A stretch of DNA of 64,000 bases. Origin: Streptomyces atratus. Its GTDB lineage: Bacteria; Actinomycetota; Actinomycetes; Streptomycetales; Streptomycetaceae. Position 1 is the first letter of the stretch, and each line of letters opens with the position of its first letter. Position numbers and translations under genes: made by a program. The stretch covers positions 62,001 to 126,000 of the forward strand of contig NZ_FPJO01000019.1 in assembly GCF_900119365.1 (NCBI RefSeq), in the 5' to 3' direction. The notes under the pieces were generated by a model, which ran no database searches, was not told the DNA's origin, and was given only the letters and a program-made list of their open reading frames with translations. Positions 33,348 to 44,336 of the stretch are shown here, piece after piece.

Positions 33348-33923
33348 GTGCTTCTCTCAGATAAGGACATCCGGGCCGAGATCGACGCCGGACGTGTCCG
33401 CATTGATCCATTCGACGCGTCGATGGTGCAGCCCTCGAGCATCGATGTGCGGCTCGACCGCTACTTCCGGGTGTTCGAGAACCACCGCTATCCACATATT
33501 GATCCGGCCGTCGAGCAGGCCGATCTGACGCGCATGGTCGAGCCGGACGGGGACGAGGCGTTCATCCTGCACCCCGGTGAGTTCGTGCTCGCTTCGACGT
33601 ACGAGGTCATCTCGCTGCCCGACGATCTCGCGTCGCGGCTGGAGGGCAAGAGTTCACTGGGACGGCTCGGGCTTGTGACGCATTCGACCGCCGGGTTCAT
33701 CGACCCCGGATTCTCCGGGCACGTGACGCTGGAGCTGTCGAATCTCGCGACGCTGCCGATAAAGCTGTGGCCGGGGATGAAGATCGGGCAGCTGTGCATG
33801 TTCCGGCTGAGCTCGCCCTCGGAGTTCCCGTACGGCTCCGAGCGGTACGGATCGCGGTACCAGGGCCAGCGTGGGCCGACCGCGTCGCGTTCGTTCATGA
33901 ATTTCCATCGGACCCAGGTGTGA
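33348..33923 (+). CDS. dcd: dCTP deaminase
   Basis: 191-aa trimeric nucleotide deaminase. MLLSDKDIRAEI at the start, QPSSIDVRLD, HPGEFVLASTYE, the catalytic GKSSLGRLGL, THSTAGFIDPGFSGHVTLEL and the C-terminal lid YGS/YQGQRGPTASR are all present. It converts dCTP to dUTP (bifunctional forms to dUMP), feeding dTMP synthesis. GTG start. Six bases separate it from the phosphoribosyltransferase gene, so they form an operon. Confidence 0.95.
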   Translation: MLLSDKDIRAEIDAGRVRIDPFDASMVQPSSIDVRLDRYFRVFENHRYPHIDPAVEQADLTRMVEPDGDEAFILHPGEFVLASTYEVISLPDDLASRLEGKSSLGRLGLVTHSTAGFIDPGFSGHVTLELSNLATLPIKLWPGMKIGQLCMFRLSSPSEFPYGSERYGSRYQGQRGPTASRSFMNFHRTQV

Positions 33924-33929
33924 TGTCTC

Positions 33930-34439
33930 ATGAGCGGTGAGGCGAATGACGTGCGCGAGAACCTGACCTACGAGGGGTTCGGCCGTGCCGTGCGTGAGCT
34001 GGCGCAGACGGTGGCGGACGACGGGTTCGAGCCCGATGTCGTGCTCAGCATCGCGCGCGGCGGAGTGTTCGTCGCCGGCGGGCTCGCCTACGCCCTGGAT
34101 TGCAAGAACATTCATCTGGTGAACGTGGAGTTCTACACCGGCGTGGGCACCACGCTGGAAATGCCGGTGATGCTGGCACCCGTTCCGAACGCCATCGACT
34201 TCTCGGACAAGAAGGTCCTGATCGCCGACGACGTCGCCGATACCGGGAAGACGCTGAAGCTGGTGCGTGATTTCTGTATCGATCATGTCGCCGAGGTGCG
34301 CAGCGCGGTCATCTACGAGAAGTCGCATTCGCTCGTGAAGTGCGAATACGTGTGGAAGAAGACCGACCGCTGGATCAACTTCCCGTGGAGCGTGGACAAG
34401 CCCGTCGTACGGCGCAGCGGGCAGGTTCTGGACGCCTGA
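33930..34439 (+). CDS. Phosphoribosyltransferase (hypoxanthine/xanthine-type)
   Basis: 169-aa PRTase type I: PPi loop SIARGGVFVAGGLAYAL, then KKVLIADDVADTGKTL, the PRPP-binding motif, and a C-terminal hood KKTDRWINFPW. Related to archaeal-type Hpt/Gpt and Xpt. Likely purine-base salvage. Forms a pair with dcd and ends at a strong hairpin. Confidence 0.88.
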   Translation: MSGEANDVRENLTYEGFGRAVRELAQTVADDGFEPDVVLSIARGGVFVAGGLAYALDCKNIHLVNVEFYTGVGTTLEMPVMLAPVPNAIDFSDKKVLIADDVADTGKTLKLVRDFCIDHVAEVRSAVIYEKSHSLVKCEYVWKKTDRWINFPWSVDKPVVRRSGQVLDA

Positions 34440-34455
34440 GCGGGATGGGATGCGA

Positions 34456-34490
34456 GAAACCCCCGGCATATTGCGTGTGCCGGGGGTTTC
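34456..34490. terminator. Bidirectional terminator
   Basis: GAAACCCCCGGCA / TGCCGGGGGTTTC, loop of nine, with A- and T-rich ends on both sides; serves the phosphoribosyltransferase gene and the convergent Yip1 gene. Confidence 0.88.
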
Positions 34491-34519
34491 GGTGTCTTCG
34501 GGCGGGCGGGCCGGTGGCG

Positions 34520-35476
34520 TCAGATCGTGCCCAGTTTGATGATCGACAGCAGGGCGATCAGCTGGATCGCGGATGCGCCCAGTGCCTTCGGCCACGGCAG
34601 GTCGTGCGATTTGCTCACCATCGAGGTGAAGAGCGCGGCCGAGGCCAGCCAGGTGATCCAGCCGAGAACCTGGACCAGGGAATTCTCGCCGCCGAGGAAG
34701 AGCGCGAATATCAGGCGGGGCGCGTCCGTGATCGACATGATCAGCATGGACAGGCCCACCGTCGGCTGCCACGCGCCGTCGCCGCCCAGCTGGCGGGCGA
34801 GCGTGTGCGTGACCGCGCCCAGGACCAGGCCGCCGATGACGAAGCCGAGGCCCGTGATGACGACGTAGGGCACCGCTGTGGAGATCGTCGCGTTGATCGC
34901 GTCGTCCCGGGCCTGGTCGAAGCCGAAGAGCGCGAGCAGGCCGTACAGGAACGTGACGATCAGCGCCGGACCCCAGACGGGGTAGTCGCGCATCTGCCAG
35001 AACGTCGGTCCCGGGCGGAGCACGATGCCGGTGAGCAACTCCTTCCAGCGCAGCCGGGGGCCTGCGGGCTGGGCGGGGGCCTGGCCGGCGCGGTAGGTGT
35101 CGCCGGGGCCGTACGGGTCCTCGCCGATGCTGAACGCCTGGGTGTGGCCGGGGGAGTTGGCGTACGGGTCGCCCTGCTGGGGGGAACCGTGGGGGTGCTG
35201 GGGCTGGTGGTACGGGTCGCCGAAGTACTCCGGCTCACCGTGGCCGCCGCCCTGGCCGCCATTGCCGTTGCCGTAACTGCCACCGCCGTAGCCGCCGTTG
35301 CCGCCGTTGCCGCCGTTGTTGTACGGGGGCGGGGCCGCGTTGCCTCCTGGCGGGGGCCAGGGCTGCTGGCCGTACGGCGGTGGTGCCTGTGTGCCGTACG
35401 GCTGCTGCCGCGGTTGCTGTTGCGCTTGCTGCGGGGTGCGGTTGTCCCGGCCGCGTCCGATCCTGAATCCAGCCAC
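34520..35476 (-). CDS. Yip1 domain membrane protein
   Basis: 318 aa. The N-terminal ~140 residues are low-complexity (Gln/Pro, then Gly/Asn repeats and PYxxP-like segments) and surely disordered. The C-terminal half has five to six helices in Yip1 order (WGPALIVTFLYGLLALFGF, VVITGLGFVIGGLVLGAV, TVGLSMLIMSITDAPRLIFALF, WITWLASAALFTSMV, ALGASAIQLIALLSIIKLG). Role unknown in bacteria. Monocistronic, convergent with the phosphoribosyltransferase. Confidence 0.8.
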   Translation of the reverse strand: MAGFRIGRGRDNRTPQQAQQQPRQQPYGTQAPPPYGQQPWPPPGGNAAPPPYNNGGNGGNGGYGGGSYGNGNGGQGGGHGEPEYFGDPYHQPQHPHGSPQQGDPYANSPGHTQAFSIGEDPYGPGDTYRAGQAPAQPAGPRLRWKELLTGIVLRPGPTFWQMRDYPVWGPALIVTFLYGLLALFGFDQARDDAINATISTAVPYVVITGLGFVIGGLVLGAVTHTLARQLGGDGAWQPTVGLSMLIMSITDAPRLIFALFLGGENSLVQVLGWITWLASAALFTSMVSKSHDLPWPKALGASAIQLIALLSIIKLGTI

Positions 35477-35666
35477 TCATCGAACGTACCTGGTCCGGGG
35501 CGGTGCGGTCAGAGGGCCTGGGGAACCTGCCCGCCATTGCGGCCGAGCTGTGACATCCCCTAGGGGAACCCCGGGGGGACGGCCCCCCCCAGGGGAAGGG
35601 AAGGCAGAAGCGGCCGGTCCCGCCCCCGAGGCAGGTCCGGCCGCTTCCGTCACGCGGCTGAGCGGG

Positions 35667-37934
35667 TTACTTCACCGGTTCCGGCTCCGGCGTGTCCGCC
35701 GACTCCGCCTCCCCGGCCGGGTCGGCAGGGGTCTTCACGGAGTCCAGCAGCAGCTGCGAGACGTCGACCACCTGGACCGACTCCTTCGCCTTGCCGTCGT
35801 TCTTCTTGCCGTTGACCGAGTCGGTCAGCATGACCAGGCAGAACGGGCAGGCGGTGGAGACGATGTCCGGGTTGAGGGAGAGGGCCTCGTCGACGCGCTC
35901 GTTGTTGATGCGCTTGCCGATCCGCTCCTCCATCCACATCCGGGCACCACCGGCGCCGCAGCAGAAGCCGCGCTCCTTGTGGCGGTGCATCTCCTCGTTC
36001 CGCAGGCCCGGGACCTTCGCGATGATCTCGCGCGGCGGGGTGTAGATCTTGTTGTGACGGCCCAGGTAGCACGGGTCGTGGTACGTGATCAGACCCTCGA
36101 CCGGGGTCACCGGGATCAGCTTGCCCTCGTCGATGAGGTGCTGGAGCAGCTGGGTGTGGTGGATGACCTCGTACTCGCCGCCGAGCTGCGGGTACTCGTT
36201 GGCGATGGTGTTGAAGCAGTGCGGGCAGGTCGCGACGATCTTCTTCGACGACTTCGGCTTCTTCGTCTCCGGCTCGTCGTCGTCCTCGCCGAACGCCATG
36301 TTCAGCATCGCGACGTTCTCCTGGCCGAGCTGCTGGAACAGCGGCTCGTTGCCCAGCCGGCGGGCGGAGTCACCGGTGCACTTCTCGTCGCCGCCCATGA
36401 TCGCGAACTTGACGCCCGCGATGTGGAGGAGTTCGGCGAAGGCCTTGGTGGTCTTCTTCGCCCGGTCCTCCAGGGCGCCGGCGCAGCCGACCCAGTACAG
36501 GTAGTCGATCTCCGTGAGGTCCTCGACGTCCTTGCCGACGATCGGGACCTCGAAGTCGACCTCCTTGGTCCATTCGACGCGCTGCTTCTTCGCCAGGCCC
36601 CAGGGGTTGCCCTTCTTCTCCAGGTTCTTGAGCATCGTGCCCGCCTCGGACGGGAACGCGGACTCGATCATCACCTGGTAGCGGCGCATGTCGACGATGT
36701 GGTCGATGTGCTCGATGTCGACCGGGCACTGCTCCACGCACGCACCGCAGGTGGTGCAGGACCACAGCACGTCCGGGTCGATGACGCCGTTCTCCTCGAC
36801 CGTGCCGATCAACGGGCGCTCGGCCTCGGCGAGAGCCGCGGCCGGTACGTCCTTCAGCTGCTCCTCGGACGCCTTCTCCTCACCCTCCATCGTCTTGCCG
36901 CCGCCGGCCAGCAGGTACGGGGCCTTGGCGTGCGCGTGGTCGCGCAGGGACATGATCAGGAGCTTGGGGGAGAGCGGCTTGCCGGTGTTCCAGGCGGGGC
37001 ACTGCGACTGGCAGCGGCCGCACTCGGTGCAGGTGGAGAAGTCGAGCAGGCCCTTCCAGGAGAAGTGCTCGATCTGCGAGACGCCGTAGACGTCGTCCTC
37101 GCCCGGGTCCTCGAAGTCGATCTCCTTGCCGCCGGAGGTCATCGGCAGCAGCTCGCCGAGCGAGGTCTCGCCCTTGGCGTTGCGCTTGAACCAGATGTTC
37201 GGGAAGGCCAGGAAGCGGTGCCAGGCGACACCCATGTCCTGCTTCAGCGCGACCGTGATCATCCAGATGAAGGAGGTCGCGATCTTCAGGCCGGCGAAGA
37301 AGTAGGTGAGGTTCTGGAGGGTGGAGACGTCCATGCCCTCCAGCCAGTTGACGACCGGGTACGAGATGAAGAAGGAGGCCTCGTAGCCGTCGACGTGGTG
37401 CTGGGCGCCTTCGAGGGCGTGCAGCATGAAGATGCAGACGCCGACGATGAGGATGACGGCCTCGACGAAGTACGCCTGGCCGAAGTTGGACCCGGCGAAG
37501 CGGGACTTGCGGCCCGGCTTGCGCGGGTGGGCCAGCTGGCGGATGACGATCAGGGTCAGGATGCCGAGCACGGTCATCGTGCCGATGAATTCGACGAAGA
37601 CGTTGTACGGCGCCCAGTCGCCGATGATCGGCAGGAGCCAGTCGGCCTTGAAGAGCTGGCCGATCGCGTTGACGATCGTCAGCAGCAGTGAGAAGAAGCC
37701 CACCGCCACGAACCAGTGCGCGACACCGACGATGCCCCAGCGGTTCATCCGGGTATGGCCGAGGAACTCCCTGGCCACGGTGACGGTGCGCTGTGCGGGC
37801 TCGTCCGTGCGGGTGCCCGCGGGCACGTTCTGGCCGAGCCGCATGAAGTTGTAGATCTGCAGGAGGGCGCGGAGGAACAGGGCCACGCCGACCACGATCA
37901 GAACCAGCGACACGATGATCGCGGCGAGTTGCAT
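35667..37934 (-). CDS. Membrane Fe-S oxidoreductase (heterodisulfide-reductase-like, DsrK/HdrD type)
   Basis: 755 aa. About five N-terminal helices form a NarI/cytochrome-b-like domain (IIVSLVLIVVGVALFLRAL and others). Two 4Fe-4S clusters follow in CTECGRCQSQCP and CTTCGACVEQCPVD. Two CCG domains follow (WVGCAGA, ATCPHCFNTIANEY, YHDPCYLGRHN, CCGAGGARMW). It probably moves electrons between the menaquinone pool and a cytosolic partner. Start MQLAAII with GAGGAG upstream was preferred to an upstream in-frame codon (37976). Standard actinobacterial gene, often called respiratory Fe-S reductase; the true partner is unproven. Confidence 0.88.
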   Translation of the reverse strand: MQLAAIIVSLVLIVVGVALFLRALLQIYNFMRLGQNVPAGTRTDEPAQRTVTVAREFLGHTRMNRWGIVGVAHWFVAVGFFSLLLTIVNAIGQLFKADWLLPIIGDWAPYNVFVEFIGTMTVLGILTLIVIRQLAHPRKPGRKSRFAGSNFGQAYFVEAVILIVGVCIFMLHALEGAQHHVDGYEASFFISYPVVNWLEGMDVSTLQNLTYFFAGLKIATSFIWMITVALKQDMGVAWHRFLAFPNIWFKRNAKGETSLGELLPMTSGGKEIDFEDPGEDDVYGVSQIEHFSWKGLLDFSTCTECGRCQSQCPAWNTGKPLSPKLLIMSLRDHAHAKAPYLLAGGGKTMEGEEKASEEQLKDVPAAALAEAERPLIGTVEENGVIDPDVLWSCTTCGACVEQCPVDIEHIDHIVDMRRYQVMIESAFPSEAGTMLKNLEKKGNPWGLAKKQRVEWTKEVDFEVPIVGKDVEDLTEIDYLYWVGCAGALEDRAKKTTKAFAELLHIAGVKFAIMGGDEKCTGDSARRLGNEPLFQQLGQENVAMLNMAFGEDDDEPETKKPKSSKKIVATCPHCFNTIANEYPQLGGEYEVIHHTQLLQHLIDEGKLIPVTPVEGLITYHDPCYLGRHNKIYTPPREIIAKVPGLRNEEMHRHKERGFCCGAGGARMWMEERIGKRINNERVDEALSLNPDIVSTACPFCLVMLTDSVNGKKNDGKAKESVQVVDVSQLLLDSVKTPADPAGEAESADTPEPEPVK

Positions 37935-38003
37935 TTGGGGGCTCCTCGGGCCTGCGAGGGTGGAATCCAGCGTCAATGAGCGAGTACTGGCGATTATCCG
38001 TGA

Positions 38004-38017
38004 TTACTAAGCAGTAA
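38004..38017. promoter_or_regulatory. Short palindrome between Fe-S reductase and sugar transferase genes
   Basis: TTACT-AAGC-AGTAA lies ~70 bp upstream of the reductase ATG in AT-rich surroundings; possible operator. Confidence 0.4.
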
Positions 38018-38022
38018 CTTAA

Positions 38023-38685
38023 TCAGTCTGTGCTGACACTACCCACTTCTTCTGCCGCGCTGTAGCCGGACAGGCGGTGATCTGTGTCGCTCAGGCGCGC
38101 CTTTCCGCGCGGGGCGAGCCCTCGGGCCGCCTCGCGGAGCGGAGCGAGCACGGCTCTCGCCAGGATGGCCAGGTCCGTCCCCACCCCGTGGTGCTCGGCG
38201 TAGTGCTGGTCGAGCAGGGCCGGCTCGTCCCACGGCATTCCGGAGCGGGAGCGCACCTGCGCCAGGCCGGTGAGGCCCGGTTTCAGTTCCTGCCGCCAGT
38301 GTCTCGCGGCGGGGGAGGTGCCCGGGGCCGGAGTGCGCCCCGCGTCCGCCTCGTCCGGAGTCAGGGGCTCCGGGCCGACCAGGGAGAGGTCTCCCCGTAC
38401 GACGTACGGCAGCCTGGAGAGCAGGTCGAGCCGGAGCCGCCGGGTGCGCAGCGAGCGCAGTACGAAGACATGGCCGTCCAGGCCGACCCGGGGCGAGTGG
38501 GTCAGTACGCCGCCGGGGGGCCGCCGCGCCGCCAGGACGGCGGCGCCCGTGGCGAGCAGGGGGGAGGTCAGGGCCAGGAGGGCCGAGCCGAGGGCCAGGT
38601 CCAGTACGCGCTTGGCCGACGGTCGCTCCCAGTGCGGCTCCCGTTGCCGGGTACGTACCGCACTCTGCCTCTGCTGTGTCTGCAT
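38023..38685 (-). CDS. Sugar transferase (bacterial phosphoglycosyltransferase, WbaP/CpsE-type)
   Basis: 220 aa. KRVLDLALGSALLALTSPLL is the family's membrane-entering helix. RVGLDGHVFVLRSLRTRRLRLDLLSRLPYVVRGDLSLVGPEPL corresponds to the catalytic region, but it is shorter than usual, lacks the DE catalytic pair in its normal KFRSM...D/E context, and keeps RGDLSLVGPEP and LKPGLTGLAQVRSRSG. So it is either a divergent enzyme or inactive. Start MQTQQRQS. Divergent from dnaK. Confidence 0.72.
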   Translation of the reverse strand: MQTQQRQSAVRTRQREPHWERPSAKRVLDLALGSALLALTSPLLATGAAVLAARRPPGGVLTHSPRVGLDGHVFVLRSLRTRRLRLDLLSRLPYVVRGDLSLVGPEPLTPDEADAGRTPAPGTSPAARHWRQELKPGLTGLAQVRSRSGMPWDEPALLDQHYAEHHGVGTDLAILARAVLAPLREAARGLAPRGKARLSDTDHRLSGYSAAEEVGSVSTD

Positions 38686-38907
38686 CGTTCGCACCTGCCC
38701 GGGGTTCGCGGCGGATCGAGTGCCGGTTTTGCGTGGCTCACTGCATTTTGTGACAGAACGATCCCATGTGGCGATGATGGGGAGGGGTTGTGTCGCCAGG
38801 GGGCGGGGAGTGTTGCGCGCGATCGGCCCGTGCGCGCCTCGCGTGTGCCTCTCGTGCACACGTCACATGCAGGAATTCGCAGTTGGCGCGGGGTGTCCGC
38901 ACGATAG

Positions 38908-38927
38908 TTGAGTCCACTCGACTCAGG
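38908..38927. promoter_or_regulatory. HAIR element (HspR operator), distal, upstream of dnaK
   Basis: TTGAGT-N7-ACTCAGG, one mismatch from the HAIR consensus CTTGAGT-N7-ACTCAAG, upstream of the dnaK promoter. Confidence 0.75.
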
Positions 38928-38931
38928 TCTG

Positions 38932-38960
38932 TTGACAGTGGGGCGGGTGTCATGCATCCT
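38932..38960 (+). promoter_or_regulatory. Probable dnaK promoter
   Basis: TTGACA (38932-38937), a 17-bp spacer and CATCCT (38955-38960). The -10 overlaps the proximal HAIR, so bound HspR would block polymerase. Confidence 0.6.
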
Positions 38961-38979
38961 TGAGTCAGATCCACTCAAG
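38959..38979. promoter_or_regulatory. HAIR element (HspR operator), proximal, upstream of dnaK
   Basis: Perfect CTTGAGT-N7-ACTCAAG, 22 bp before the dnaK ATG. Confidence 0.93.
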
Positions 38980-39001
38980 TAGTCAAGTTGGAGGAACTGA
39001 A

Positions 39002-40851
<1,850 letters not shown>

Positions 40852-40855
<4 letters not shown>

Positions 40856-41505
40856 CCGAGGAGACTCCGGGTTTCGAGGAGAAGCCCGACGTCCCCTCCG
40901 GCGCCACCCCTGACGGAGCTGAGCCGAAGGACGCCTCTTCCTCCTCTTCGGAGGAGGGGGCGGCCCCGGCCGGGGACGCAGTACAGACAGTCGGCCTGAC
41001 GGCCCAGCTGGACCAGGTCCGCACCGCGCTCAACGAGCGCACGGGCGACCTCCAGCGGCTCCAGGCCGAGTACCAGAACTACCGCCGCCGCGTCGAGCGG
41101 GACCGGGCCACGGTCAAGGAGATCGCCGTAGCGGGTCTCCTGTCCGAGCTCCTGCCCGTGCTCGACGACGTCGGCCGGGCCCGGGACCACGGCGAGCTCG
41201 TGGGCGGGTTCAAGTCGGTGGCCGAGTCTCTCGAGACGGTCGTCGCCAAGCTGGGCCTGCAGCAGTTCGGCAAGGAGGGCGAGCCCTTCGACCCGACGAT
41301 CCACGAAGCCCTGATGCACTCGTACGCGCCGGATGTCACCGAGACGACCTGCGTGGCGATCCTGCAGCCGGGGTATCGGATCGGCGAGCGCACCATCCGC
41401 CCCGCGCGGGTGGCGGTGGCCGAACCCCAGCCGGGTGCGACACCGGCCGCAGCCAAGGAAGAGAAGGCAACCGACGAGGAGAGCGGTGGCACCGAGGAGG
41501 TCTGA
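40852..41505 (+). CDS. grpE: Nucleotide-exchange factor GrpE
   Basis: 217 aa. Acidic N-terminal disordered part, long helix LDQVRTALNERTGDLQRLQAEYQNYRRRVERD, then the beta domain: FGKEGEPFDPTIHEALMH, and GYRIGERTIRPARVAVAEP at the end. Exchanges ADP on DnaK and may sense heat through its long helices. GTG overlapping the dnaK stop (GTGA). Confidence 0.96.
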
Positions 41506-41598
41506 CATCCCGTCTGACCACCTCGCCGCACACCGCCCGGCCATGCGACCGGCCCACGGGCCGGTCGCATGGCCGATCGTCCGGAAGGAGGGACGTCG

Positions 41599-42783
41599 AT
41601 GAGCACGAAGGACTTCGTCGAGAAGGACTACTACAAGGTCCTCGGCGTCCCCAAGGACGCCACCGACGCCGAGATCAAGAAGGCGTACCGGAAGCTCGCC
41701 CGCGAGTTCCACCCGGATGCCAACAAGGGCGACGACAAGGCGGAGGAGCGCTTCAAGGAGATCTCCGAGGCGAACGACGTCCTCGGTGACAGCAAGAAGC
41801 GCAAGGAGTACGACGAGGCGCGCGCCCTCTTCGGCAACGGCGGCTTCAGGGCCGGACCCGGAGGCGCGGGAGGCAACTTCAACTTCGACCTCGGCGACCT
41901 CTTCGGAGGCGCCCAGGGCGGCGGCCAGGGCGGCGGAGCCGGCGGTTTCGGCGGCGGCGGTCTGGGCGATGTCTTCGGCGGCCTGTTCAACCGGGGCGGT
42001 ACGGGGACGCGGGTGCAGCCGCGCCGCGGCCAGGACATCGAGTCCGAGGTGACGCTCAGCTTCACCGAGGCGGTCGACGGGGCCACGGTCCCGCTGCGGA
42101 TGTCCAGCCAGGCGCCCTGCAAGGCGTGCTCCGGCACCGGTGACAAGAACGGCACCCCCAGGGTCTGCCCGACCTGTCTCGGCACCGGCCAGGTCTCGCG
42201 CGGCACCGGCGGCGGCTTCTCGCTCACCGACCCCTGCGTGGACTGCAAGGGCCGGGGCCTCATCGCCCAGGACCCCTGCGACGTCTGCAAGGGCAGCGGA
42301 CGGGCGAAGTCCTCCCGGACCATGCAGGTCAGGATTCCGGCGGGCGTCTCGGACGGCCAGCGGATCCGGCTGCGCGGCAAGGGCGGTCCGGGCGAGCGCG
42401 GTGGACCGGCCGGCGATCTGTACGTCGTGGTCCATGTCGACGCCCACCCGGTCTTCGGCCGCAGGGGCGACAACCTCACGGTCACCGTGCCCGTCGACTT
42501 CACGGAGGCGACGCTCGGCGGCGAGGTGAAGGTGCCCACGCTCGGCGGCCCTCCGGTCACCCTGAAGCTGCCCGCGGGCACCCCCAACGGGCGCACGATG
42601 CGCGCCCGCGGCAAGGGCGCCGTACGCAAGGACGGCACCCGGGGCGACCTGCTGGTCACCGTCGAGGTGGCGGTCCCCAAGGGCCTCAGCGACGAGGCCA
42701 GGGACGCGCTGGAGGCCTACCGGAAGGCGACCGCGGGCCAGGACCCGCGGGCGGAGCTGTTCCAGGCGGCGAAGGGAGCTTGA
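41599..42783 (+). CDS. dnaJ: DnaJ (Hsp40) co-chaperone
   Basis: 394 aa. J-domain with YYKVLGVPKDATDAEIKKAYRKLAREFHPD (HPD present), then a Gly/Phe-rich stretch, the four zinc motifs (CKACSGTG, CPTCLGTG, CVDCKGRG, CDVCKGSG) and two beta-sandwich client domains. Stimulates the DnaK ATPase. GGAGGG RBS; 93 bp after grpE. Complete DnaJ1 type. Confidence 0.97.
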   Translation: MSTKDFVEKDYYKVLGVPKDATDAEIKKAYRKLAREFHPDANKGDDKAEERFKEISEANDVLGDSKKRKEYDEARALFGNGGFRAGPGGAGGNFNFDLGDLFGGAQGGGQGGGAGGFGGGGLGDVFGGLFNRGGTGTRVQPRRGQDIESEVTLSFTEAVDGATVPLRMSSQAPCKACSGTGDKNGTPRVCPTCLGTGQVSRGTGGGFSLTDPCVDCKGRGLIAQDPCDVCKGSGRAKSSRTMQVRIPAGVSDGQRIRLRGKGGPGERGGPAGDLYVVVHVDAHPVFGRRGDNLTVTVPVDFTEATLGGEVKVPTLGGPPVTLKLPAGTPNGRTMRARGKGAVRKDGTRGDLLVTVEVAVPKGLSDEARDALEAYRKATAGQDPRAELFQAAKGA

Positions 42784-42784
42784 G

Positions 42785-43231
42785 GTGGACGGCCGACGAC
42801 GCAATCCGTACGAACTGACCGATGAATCCCCGGTGTACGTGATCTCGATCGCGGCCCAGCTCTCGGGCCTGCATCCGCAGACGCTGCGCCAGTACGACCG
42901 CCTCGGCCTGGTCTCGCCCGACCGCACGGCCGGGCGCGGCAGGCGCTACTCGGCCCGCGACATCGAGCTGCTGCGCACCGTGCAGCAGCTGTCGCAGGAC
43001 GAGGGCATCAACCTCGCCGGCATCAAGCGCATCATCGAGCTGGAGAACCAGGTCGCCGCGCTCCAGCAGCGCGTCGCCGAGCTCTCGGCGGCCGTGGACG
43101 GCGCGGCACAGGCGATGCAGCAGCGCGAGGCCCAGGTCCACGCCTCGTACCGGCGTGATCTGGTGCCTTATCAGGACGTGCAGCAGACCAGCGCCTTGGT
43201 GGTCTGGCGGCCGAAACGGCCGAAGGACTGA
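42785..43231 (+). CDS. hspR: Heat-shock repressor HspR (MerR family)
   Basis: 148 aa. VYVISIAAQLSGLHPQTLRQYDRLGLVSPDRTAGRGRRYSARDIELL is the MerR HTH and wing; a coiled coil follows (ELENQVAALQQRVAELSAAV). It binds HAIR sites (here two before dnaK and two before clpB), with DnaK as co-repressor, so it closes a feedback loop. GTG start one base after the dnaJ stop. Confidence 0.96.
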   Translation: MDGRRRNPYELTDESPVYVISIAAQLSGLHPQTLRQYDRLGLVSPDRTAGRGRRYSARDIELLRTVQQLSQDEGINLAGIKRIIELENQVAALQQRVAELSAAVDGAAQAMQQREAQVHASYRRDLVPYQDVQQTSALVVWRPKRPKD

Positions 43232-43245
43232 CCGGACCGGTCAAG

Positions 43246-43281
43246 GGCCGGAGAGCCGACTCGCGGGTCGGCTCCCCGGCC
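43246..43281 (+). terminator. Terminator of dnaK operon
   Basis: GGCCGGAGAGCCGAC / GTCGGCTCCCCGGCC with a 6-base loop and one mismatch, 15 bp after hspR, followed by TTT. Confidence 0.8.
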
Positions 43282-43334
43282 TTTGCCGTACACCGAAGCG
43301 AACGGGAGAAGCTGCTTGCGGGGTGGGGCGGGTC

Positions 43335-44321
43335 TCAGCTCTGCTCCTCTTCCAGGATCCCCGACCGGGCTATCAGATAGCCGAGCTGGGCCCGGCTGTT
43401 GCTGCCGAGTGCGGCGGCGAGTTTGGCGACGTGGGCCCGGCAGGTGCGGACGTTCATGCCGAGGCGGCGGGCTATGGAGTCGTCCACATGGCCTTCCACC
43501 AGAAGCTGGGCGATGGAGCGCTGGACCCCGCTGATGCCCAGGGAGGTCGGTTCGTACTTGACCTCCTCCCGTAGTGGAGCCGCTCTGGTCCAGAGCTGCT
43601 CGAACACGTTGGCCAGGTACTGCACGAGCCCGGGGTGGCGGAGTTCCAGGGCGACTTGGTCGTCGTCGCTGGCCGGGATGAAGGCGACGGTCCGGTCGAA
43701 CACGATCAGACGGCCGATGAGCTCTTCGAGCGTGCGTATTTCCACGTTGTCGTCGGTCATGCGTTCCGCGTACGCGAGTGTGCTGGGGCTGTGGCGCGCG
43801 GTGTGCTGGTAGAGGGTGCGCATGCCGACGCCGCGGTGGATCACGGACAGGCCGCGTTCCAGCGACTTGCTGAGACGATGCTCGGTTCGGCCGCCGCCGG
43901 GCTGGACGGTGAGCACTTCGGTGCGGCACTCTGCGGTGGCGAGATCGAGGGCCGCGTTGATCCGGTTCACGCCCTCCAGCACGGTGATGGCGTGGGTGCT
44001 GGGCGGCCCCAGAGTGCTGATGTCCATGAACGGCTCGAACGACTCCGTCAGTTCGACCGAGTGCCGGCGACGTTCCAGGATCTCGCGCTCGATGGGATGC
44101 AGATGTTGCGCAAGAGCGGTGGACGGCGGAACGGGCCGGAGCCAGGCCGGGTCGTCCGGATCGGGATGCAGTAGCGCGAACTCCATCAGACAGGGCGCCG
44201 GTTCCACTTCGGCGCGGGCGATGCGTCCCAGACGCAAAGCACTGGCGTAAAGGCGTGCTCCCGCGTCGCACAGTTCGGTGATCCCGTGAGAATGTGTCGG
44301 CTTTGTGTCGCTTGTGGTCAT
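43335..44321 (-). CDS. LuxR-type HTH regulator divergent from the DIGW-repeat peptide
   Basis: 328 aa. The C-terminal HTH is LuxR-like: GVQRSIAQLLVEGHVDDSIARRLGMNVRTCRAHVAKLAAALGSNSRAQLGYL. The N-terminal ~250 residues look like TrmB/PLD-like regulatory domains found in Streptomyces orphan LuxR proteins: a helical part, then VLEGVNRINAALDLATAECRTEVLTV, GLSVIHRGVGMRTLYQH and LIVFDRTVAFIPASDDD. No receiver domain and no GerE-type autoinducer domain. Start MTTSDTKP with GGGGGGTGA upstream; a palindrome lies immediately upstream. Presumed local regulator of the peptide operon. Confidence 0.88.
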   Translation of the reverse strand: MTTSDTKPTHSHGITELCDAGARLYASALRLGRIARAEVEPAPCLMEFALLHPDPDDPAWLRPVPPSTALAQHLHPIEREILERRRHSVELTESFEPFMDISTLGPPSTHAITVLEGVNRINAALDLATAECRTEVLTVQPGGGRTEHRLSKSLERGLSVIHRGVGMRTLYQHTARHSPSTLAYAERMTDDNVEIRTLEELIGRLIVFDRTVAFIPASDDDQVALELRHPGLVQYLANVFEQLWTRAAPLREEVKYEPTSLGISGVQRSIAQLLVEGHVDDSIARRLGMNVRTCRAHVAKLAAALGSNSRAQLGYLIARSGILEEEQS

Positions 44322-44336
44322 ATCGTCACCCCCCAG

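Noticed and set aside
35215..35345. Gly/Asn-coding repeat as a mobile or regulatory repeat
   Set aside because: It is the low-complexity N-terminal region of the Yip1-like protein, common in Streptomyces membrane proteins.
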